The translations under genes and the position numbers were made by a program. Under the pieces are notes generated by a model, which saw nothing but the letters and a program-made list of their open reading frames with translations, was not told where the DNA came from and did not search any database. Shown here in pieces: positions 58,863-64,000 of a stretch of 64,000 nt of DNA. The first letter of the stretch is position 1, and each line of letters begins with the position of its first letter. The stretch is from CAVRQM01 sp963822705 (lineage in GTDB: Bacteria; Pseudomonadota; Alphaproteobacteria; Acetobacterales; Acetobacteraceae): the NCBI GenBank assembly GCA_963822705.1, contig CAWGIX010000006.1, positions 434,001 through 498,000 of the forward strand, read 5' to 3'.

Positions 58863-60380
58863 ATGCTGGTCGCGGACATGAACAGCATCGACTCGACGTC
58901 CCCATTGCTGGGCCTCAGTCAGCGCAGACCTCCGTCCAACATGGAGGCGGAGCAGGCGCTGCTGGGCGCGCTGCTGGCCAACAATCTGGCTTATGAGCGA
59001 GTCTCGGATTTTCTGCTGCCGGACCATTTTGTCGACAGCATTCATGGCCGCATCTTCGCCGCCATCGCGCGCCGCATCGAGGCGGGCCAGCTTGCCGATG
59101 CGGTGACGCTGAAAGCCGAGTTCGAGCATTCCGGCGTGCTGGAGGAAGTGGGCGGCACCGCGTATCTCGCGCAACTGCTGGCGGCGATGGTCGGCATTAT
59201 CAATGCCGGCGAATACGGCCGCGCCATCCACGACGCCTGGCTGCGGCGGCAGCTGATCGACATTGGCGAAACCGTGGTCAACAACGCTTTCGGCGCCGAA
59301 CCGGAGCTGGACGGCGCGGGGCAGGTCGAGGCGGCGGAGCAGGCGCTGTTCGACCTGGGCGCCATGGGCAAGACCAGCGTCGGCTTCATCGGTTTTGAGC
59401 GCGCGCTGACCCAGGCGATCGACGCCGCGGAGCGCGCGTTTCACCGTTCCGGCCACGTTTCGGGCCTGTCAACCGGACTGCGCGACCTCGATAAGAAAAC
59501 CGGCGGGCTGCACGCCTCCGATCTGGTGATCCTGGCCGGACGACCAGGCATGGGCAAGACGGCGCTTGCCACAAAGATCGCGTTTGGGGCGGCGCGGGCG
59601 CTGCTGGCCGAGGCGCAGGCGGCGGATGCGCTGCCCATGCCGCGGTCGGCCGTTGCGATGTTCTCGCTGGAAATGAGTGCGGAACAGCTCGCCACCCGCC
59701 TGCTGGCCGAGGAAGCGCGGGTCAGCGCCGACCGCATCCGGCGCGGCGAAATCGCGCAACGTGATTTCGACCGTTTCGTGCAGGTCAGCAGCGCGATGCG
59801 TGTGCTGCCGCTGTCCATCGACGACACGCCAGCCATTACGCTCTCGGCGCTGCGCACGCGCTGCCGGCGCCTGAAGCGGACTAAAGGCTTGGCGCTGGTG
59901 GTGGTGGATTATTTGCAGCTGATGCGGCCCTCGGCCGGGAGCCGGCCGGAAAACCGCGTGCTGGAGATCAGCCAGATCACGCAGGGGCTGAAGGCGATCG
60001 CCAAGGAGCTTTCCGTGCCGGTGCTGGCATTGTCGCAGCTGTCGCGCGCGGTGGAAAGCCGGGACGACAAGCGGCCGCAGCTGTCGGACCTGCGCGAGTC
60101 CGGCAGCATCGAGCAGGACGCGGACGTGGTGATGTTTGTATACCGCGACGAATACTATCTGGCGCAGCGGGCTCCCAAGCAGCTCGCGTTCGACAATGAC
60201 GAGAAATTCCACGGCGCGACGGAGAAATGGCAGCGCGACATGGAATCAGTTCATAACAAGGCGGAGCTGCTGATAGAAAAGCAGCGGCATGGCCCGACCG
60301 GCAAGATCGACCTGTTCTTCGAGGCCGAGTTCACCCGTTTCGCCGATCTGGATCCCCACCACGGGCCGCACGCGGATTGA
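58863..60380 (+). CDS. dnaB: Replicative DNA helicase DnaB
   Basis: DnaB unwinds DNA at the replication fork as a hexamer. At 505 residues it has the N-terminal primase-interacting domain (PSNMEAEQALLGALLANNLA), Walker A in ILAGRPGMGKTALATKIAFG, Walker B in LALVVVDYLQLM, and LSQLSRAVESR and DLRESGSIEQDADVVMFVYR. The C-terminus KQRHGPTGKIDLFFE is typical. The start is uncertain between 58863 and an in-frame ATG at 58878; neither has a strong ribosome-binding site. Intact, downstream of the ribosomal operon. Confidence 0.96.
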   Translation: MLVADMNSIDSTSPLLGLSQRRPPSNMEAEQALLGALLANNLAYERVSDFLLPDHFVDSIHGRIFAAIARRIEAGQLADAVTLKAEFEHSGVLEEVGGTAYLAQLLAAMVGIINAGEYGRAIHDAWLRRQLIDIGETVVNNAFGAEPELDGAGQVEAAEQALFDLGAMGKTSVGFIGFERALTQAIDAAERAFHRSGHVSGLSTGLRDLDKKTGGLHASDLVILAGRPGMGKTALATKIAFGAARALLAEAQAADALPMPRSAVAMFSLEMSAEQLATRLLAEEARVSADRIRRGEIAQRDFDRFVQVSSAMRVLPLSIDDTPAITLSALRTRCRRLKRTKGLALVVVDYLQLMRPSAGSRPENRVLEISQITQGLKAIAKELSVPVLALSQLSRAVESRDDKRPQLSDLRESGSIEQDADVVMFVYRDEYYLAQRAPKQLAFDNDEKFHGATEKWQRDMESVHNKAELLIEKQRHGPTGKIDLFFEAEFTRFADLDPHHGPHAD

Positions 60381-60532
60381 GCTGTCGAGCAGGCGTCAGG
60401 CCCGCTTTCGAAACCTCCCAAAGCCGCCACGAGCAAGTGGCCGCCCGACCGGGTCGTGCGCCGAGGGCTTTGCCCGGTTGAACGTCCACGGCATGGTGCG
60501 CCATGGCCGGTCAGGGCTGAACCGCACTCGTG

Positions 60533-61517
60533 ATGCGCAACCTCCTCACCGATGTGCCGGGCGTCTCCGTGGGCCACGCGACGGATGTTTCACTCGGCTC
60601 CGGGGTCACGGCGGTAGTGTTCGACGAGCCGGCGGTGGCCTCGGTATCGGTGCTGGGCGGCGCGCCGGGATTGCGCGACACGGCGCTGCTCGATCCGGCA
60701 ATGACCGTGCAACGCGTGGACGCGATCGTGTTCTCGGGCGGCTCGGCATTCGGACTGGACGCCGCGGGCGGCGTGCAGGCGGTGTTGCGCGAGCAAAATC
60801 GCGGCAGCGTTTTCGCCGGAAGGCTGGTGCCGCTGGTGCCGCAGGCCATCCTGTTCGACCTGGCGAACGGCGGCGACAAGGAATGGGGCACGTTTTCGCC
60901 CTACCGCGATCTTGGCTTTTCGGCCGCCCGCGCGGCGGCGCCGGGCGCGTTCGCACTAGGCTCGGTCGGCGCGGGCACCGGCGCCACCACGGCAAGCTGG
61001 AAAGGCGGCATCGGCTCCGCCAGCGCGCGCACCGAGGCGGGACATTGCGTTAGCGCATTAGTCGCGGTGAACGCCATCGGCTCCGCCACGATCGGCGAAA
61101 CACCGCATTTCTGGGCCGCCCCGTACGAGTGTAACGGCGAGTTCGGCGGGCTTGGCTGGCCGGAACAATTCGAGCTGGCGCTGCCCGCACGGTTGCGCGC
61201 GGAAAAACCCGCGACCACGCTGGTCGTGGTTGCCACCGACGCGGTGCTCAGCAAGGCGCAGGCGCATCGCCTGGCCGTCATGGCCCATGACGGCATCGCG
61301 CGTGCCGTACTGCCGGCGCACGCTCCCCTTGATGGCGACACGGTGTTTTGTGCCAGCACCGGGCGGCGCGGCGCTCGCTTCGCCGGTGGCGGAACTGACC
61401 GAGTTGGGGCACGTCGCCGCGATCGTGGTGGCGCGAGCCATCGCCCGCGGCGTTTTCGAGGCGACCGCGCTGCCGCATGACGGCGCGCAGCCAGCGTGGC
61501 GCGATCGGTTCGGCTAG
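60533..61517 (+). CDS. P1 family (DmpA/NylC-like) self-processing peptidase (one frame break)
   Basis: This N-terminal-nucleophile aminopeptidase or amidase begins MRNLLTDVPGVSVGHATDVS. Family blocks are DAIVFSGGSAFGLDAAGGVQ, GTGATTASWKGGIGSAS and VAVNAIGSATI. The likely autocleavage and nucleophile Thr is in KPATTLVVVATDAVLSKAQ. The frame changes near 61362 (extra base) to AALASPVAELTELGHVAAIV and ends at 61517. Joined length is about 327 residues, normal for the family. The substrate is unknown. Its stop overlaps the convergent ABC ATPase gene. A GTG at 60530 is an alternative start. Confidence 0.85.
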
Positions 61518-62293
61518 AGCGGGTCGGGCGACGCCAGACGTGGCACCGCGGCAAGCAAGGCTTTGGTATAGGCGTGCTGCGGGTTCGCGAAAACGGCGGC
61601 GGAAAAGCCCTGCTCGACGATACGCCCCTCAAACAGCACGGCGACCCGGTCCGTCACCGCGCGCACCACCGCAAGATCGTGGCTGATGAACAGCCAGGCC
61701 ACCCCGAAACGCTGGCGCAGGTCGCGCATCAGCGCCAGCACTTGCGCCTGTACCGAAACGTCCAGCGACGATACCGGCTCGTCGGCGACCACCAGCGCCG
61801 GGTGCGTCACCAGTGCTCGCGCAATGGCGATGCGCTGGCGCTGGCCGCCGGAAAATTCGTGCGGATAACGTCGCATCGCCTCTGCCTGCAGCCCGACCGC
61901 CTCCAGCATGGCTGCCACACGGGTGCGGCGCTCGGTGGATGATGGGCATGGCCGCAACGCAAGCAGCGGTTCGGCGACGATGGCGCCCACGCGCCAGCGC
62001 GGATCGAGCGAGGCGTACGGGTCCTGAAAAACCGCTTGCAGACGCCCCGGTTTTTTGCGAGCCGGCGGCTCGCCGTCCAGCAGCACGCGGCCACCCTGCG
62101 GCGCCTCCAGGCCCAGCACGGTGCGTGCCAGCGTGGATTTTCCGCTGCCCGACTCTCCCACGATGCCCAACGCGCCGCCGCGCTCCAGCGACAGCGACAC
62201 GCCTTGCAGCACGGTGCGCCAGCCTGGCCGCGTTAGCAGGCGTGCGCGCGGCAGGCGGTAGGCGCGCACCAGCTTTTCCACTTCGAGCATCAT
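61514..62293 (-). CDS. Peptide/oligopeptide ABC transporter ATP-binding protein (OppF-like)
   Basis: This 259-residue ABC ATPase begins MMLEVEKLVRAYRLPRARLL. It has Walker A GESGSGKSTLA, signature FSGGQRQRIAIARAL, Walker B ALVVADEPVSSLD and the switch His in LFISHDLAVV. Q-loop QDPYASLDPR is characteristic of the Opp/Dpp nickel-peptide subfamily. The start overlaps the stop of the upstream ATPase gene (ATGA). It lacks the long C-terminal peptide-cluster tail of some OppF proteins. Part of oppC-oppD-oppF; peptide import is inferred. Confidence 0.9.
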   Translation of the reverse strand: MMLEVEKLVRAYRLPRARLLTRPGWRTVLQGVSLSLERGGALGIVGESGSGKSTLARTVLGLEAPQGGRVLLDGEPPARKKPGRLQAVFQDPYASLDPRWRVGAIVAEPLLALRPCPSSTERRTRVAAMLEAVGLQAEAMRRYPHEFSGGQRQRIAIARALVTHPALVVADEPVSSLDVSVQAQVLALMRDLRQRFGVAWLFISHDLAVVRAVTDRVAVLFEGRIVEQGFSAAVFANPQHAYTKALLAAVPRLASPDPL

Positions 62294-63216
62294 GCGAACG
62301 GGTGAAAGCACGCGGCTTTGTGCGCCCCGTTCCCTGCGAGCGGCGGCACCGTTTCGAGACAATCGGCTTGTGCACGCGGACAACGGGGCGCGAAAGCGCA
62401 ACCGCGCGGAAGCTTTTGCGGATCGGGCATACGGCCGGGAATCGGGACCGGCGCGCCGGACGACAGATGCGGCGAGGCGGCGAACAGGGCGCGGGTATAG
62501 GGGTGGGCCATGCGTCCAAACACCTGGTCGGTCGCGCCTTCCTCCACCACGCGCCCGGCGTACATCACCAGCACCCGCGACGCCGCGCCGCCGACCACCG
62601 CGAGATCATGGCTGATCAGCAGCAGCGCCATATTCCGTTCCGTAACAAGACCGGCCAGAAGGTCGAGCGTGCGCTGTTGCACGATCACGTCGAGCGCCGT
62701 GGTCGGCTCGTCCGCGATCAGCAGTTTTGGGCCGCAGGCCAGTGCCATGGCGATGCCCACGCGCTGTCTTTGGCCGCCCGAAAGCTGGTGCGGATACGCC
62801 TCGGGCGCGGCGATACCCACGCGCGCCAGCAGCCGCAACAATTCCTGGCGTGCTTCGTCGCGTTTGGCGCGACCATGTACCAGCAGCGGCTCGGCCACCT
62901 GGTCGCGCACGCGCATCAGCGGGTTCAGCGCGGTCATCGGCTCCTGAAACACCATGCCCGCACGGGCGCCGCGATAAGTGCAGAGCGCGGCCTCGTCGGC
63001 CGCCAGCAGGTCAATACCGTCGAACAACAGCGAGCCAGAGGCGCAGGCGGAGTCGGGCAGCAGGGCCATGAGCGCGAGCGCAGTGATGGACTTGCCGCTG
63101 CCGGATTCGCCGACCAGTCCTACCGTCTCGCCGGAGTCCACCGAAAGGTCGACGCCGTGCAGCACGTCCGTTTCGTGCACGGCAACGCGCAAGCCGGTGG
63201 CCCGCAGCAGCGTCAC
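62290..63216 (-). CDS. Peptide/oligopeptide ABC transporter ATP-binding protein (OppD-like)
   Basis: This 308-residue ABC ATPase starts with GTG overlapping the permease stop (GTGA). It has Walker A GESGSGKSITALALM, Q-loop FQEPMTALNPLMRV, signature LSGGQRQRVGIAMAL, Walker B LLIADEPTTALD and His in LLISHDLAVVGG. The C-terminal Cys-rich tail CAFAPRCPRAQADC is the Opp/Dpp family element that can hold an iron-sulfur cluster. It pairs with the OppF-like ATPase to power the importer. Confidence 0.92.
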   Translation of the reverse strand: MTLLRATGLRVAVHETDVLHGVDLSVDSGETVGLVGESGSGKSITALALMALLPDSACASGSLLFDGIDLLAADEAALCTYRGARAGMVFQEPMTALNPLMRVRDQVAEPLLVHGRAKRDEARQELLRLLARVGIAAPEAYPHQLSGGQRQRVGIAMALACGPKLLIADEPTTALDVIVQQRTLDLLAGLVTERNMALLLISHDLAVVGGAASRVLVMYAGRVVEEGATDQVFGRMAHPYTRALFAASPHLSSGAPVPIPGRMPDPQKLPRGCAFAPRCPRAQADCLETVPPLAGNGAHKAACFHPFA

Positions 63217-64000
63217 CGTGCGCGCCGCAGCCGTGGGTCAAGCATGTCCTGCAATCCGTCGCCCAGCAAGTTCAGTCCCAGCACGGACAGCGTGATGGCC
63301 AGTCCCGGGAACAGCGCCAGCAGCGGGTCGCGCCAGACATAAGTCTGCGCATCGTTCAGCATGCGCCCCCAGCTCGGCGCGGGCGGTGGCGTGCCGAGCC
63401 CGACATAAGCCAGCGCCGCGTCGGCCACGATCGCCAGCGCGAATTGCAGCGTGGCCTGCACCACCAGCACCGCCGCGATGTTGGGCAGCACATGCACGAC
63501 CGCGATGCGGGATTCTCCGCGCCCGGCAACTCGCGCAGCCAAGACGTAGTCGCGCCGCCATACCCCAAGCGCCGCGCCCCGCGCCACGCGCGCAAACACC
63601 GGGATGTTGAAAATGCCGATGGCGACCACCGCGTTGCGGGCACCCGGCCCGGCCAGCGCGGTCATCATCACCGCTGTCAGCAGCGCGGGAAAGGCGAACG
63701 CCAGGTCGGCCGCGCGCATCAATGTCTCATCGATCCATTTTTCCGCGTGCGCCGACAACATGCCGATCGGCACGCCCATCAGCGCACCGACCAGGACCGA
63801 AAACACGCTGACGGCGAGCGTGATCCGGCTGCCGGCCATAAGCATGGAGAGCACGTCGCGCCCCAGCGAGTCGCTGCCCAAAAGATGCGCCGGCGAGGGC
63901 GGCGACAGGCGGTGAACCATGTCGATGGCCGTGGGCGGGTAAGGGGTCCATGCCAGCGACAGCAGCGCCGTTGCCGCCAGCAGCCCGGTCAGAACGCCGC
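63213..64000 (-). CDS. Peptide/oligopeptide ABC transporter permease (OppC-like), N-terminus cut by window edge
   Basis: This is an inner-membrane permease of the DppC/OppC type. The frame continues past the first internal ATG (63920) up to the right edge, reading GVLTGLLAATALLSLAWTPY, which is the first membrane helix, so the true start lies outside the window. Visible motifs are HLLGSDSLGRDVLSMLMAGS, helices such as ITLAVSVFSVLVGALMGVPI, and the EAA-type loop around RRDYVLAARVAGRGESRIAV. The C-terminus ends NLLGDGLQDMLDPRLRRAR. Its stop overlaps the OppD-like gene start. Confidence 0.92.
   Translation of the reverse strand, partial: GVLTGLLAATALLSLAWTPYPPTAIDMVHRLSPPSPAHLLGSDSLGRDVLSMLMAGSRITLAVSVFSVLVGALMGVPIGMLSAHAEKWIDETLMRAADLAFAFPALLTAVMMTALAGPGARNAVVAIGIFNIPVFARVARGAALGVWRRDYVLAARVAGRGESRIAVVHVLPNIAAVLVVQATLQFALAIVADAALAYVGLGTPPPAPSWGRMLNDAQTYVWRDPLLALFPGLAITLSVLGLNLLGDGLQDMLDPRLRRAR

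Overview
The window is GC-rich chromosomal DNA of an alphaproteobacterium. Acetobacteraceae or a related Rhodospirillales family is my best guess, from the gene neighbourhoods argJ / PpiC isomerase / secA, hisZ-purA, fabD-fabG-acpP-fabF and rpsF-rpsR-rplI followed by dnaB. No rRNA, tRNA, CRISPR array or intact insertion sequence was seen.

Layout. 1-4.5 kb: the K+-importing kdpFABC operon (minus strand, kdpC cut by the left edge) led by a 27-residue membrane peptide. 4.9-7.3 kb: aroE-hutH. 7.4-10.8 kb: an acetoin-dehydrogenase-like acoABC operon plus a Rieske ferredoxin. 11-14.4 kb: sufE, a gamma-glutamyltransferase lipoprotein and a DsbA-like oxidoreductase. 15-21.9 kb: a groEL copy without groES, a DUF1488 protein, a DUF445 membrane protein and a divergent PEP carboxylase. 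21.9-28 kb: an SDR, argJ, a periplasmic PpiC isomerase and divergent secA. 28-31.2 kb: an unrecognised three-gene operon whose middle product has proline-rich repeats and an HENTH metalloprotease motif. 31.4-36.8 kb: a drug-efflux MFS coupled to a C26 glutamine hydrolase, then xth, an SGNH hydrolase and an MBL-fold protein. 36.9-42.5 kb: purA-hisZ, a conserved hypothetical and a beta-repeat surface protein. 43-50.7 kb: a TPR-sulfotransferase, the fatty-acid synthesis operon, a GST, an FMN reductase and a thioredoxin-reductase-like enzyme. 51-54.4 kb: a very large protein joining an amino-acid permease to HAMP, GGDEF and EAL domains. 54.5-60.4 kb: ribosomal proteins bS6, bS18 and bL9, cfa, an AT-richer cassette carrying a dCTP-deaminase-like gene inside a wrecked Phd-VapC locus, then dnaB. 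60.5-64 kb: a P1-family peptidase and a peptide ABC transporter (cut by the right edge).

A striking property is about 35 single-base frame changes, mostly one extra base, scattered through otherwise well conserved genes, including genes expected to be essential (secA, purA, rpsF). I read most of them as sequencing insertions or deletions rather than decay. The affected genes are therefore annotated as single genes with the approximate break positions given. The best candidates for unusual biology are the permease-GGDEF-EAL fusion, the three-gene HENTH operon and the dCTP-deaminase cassette.
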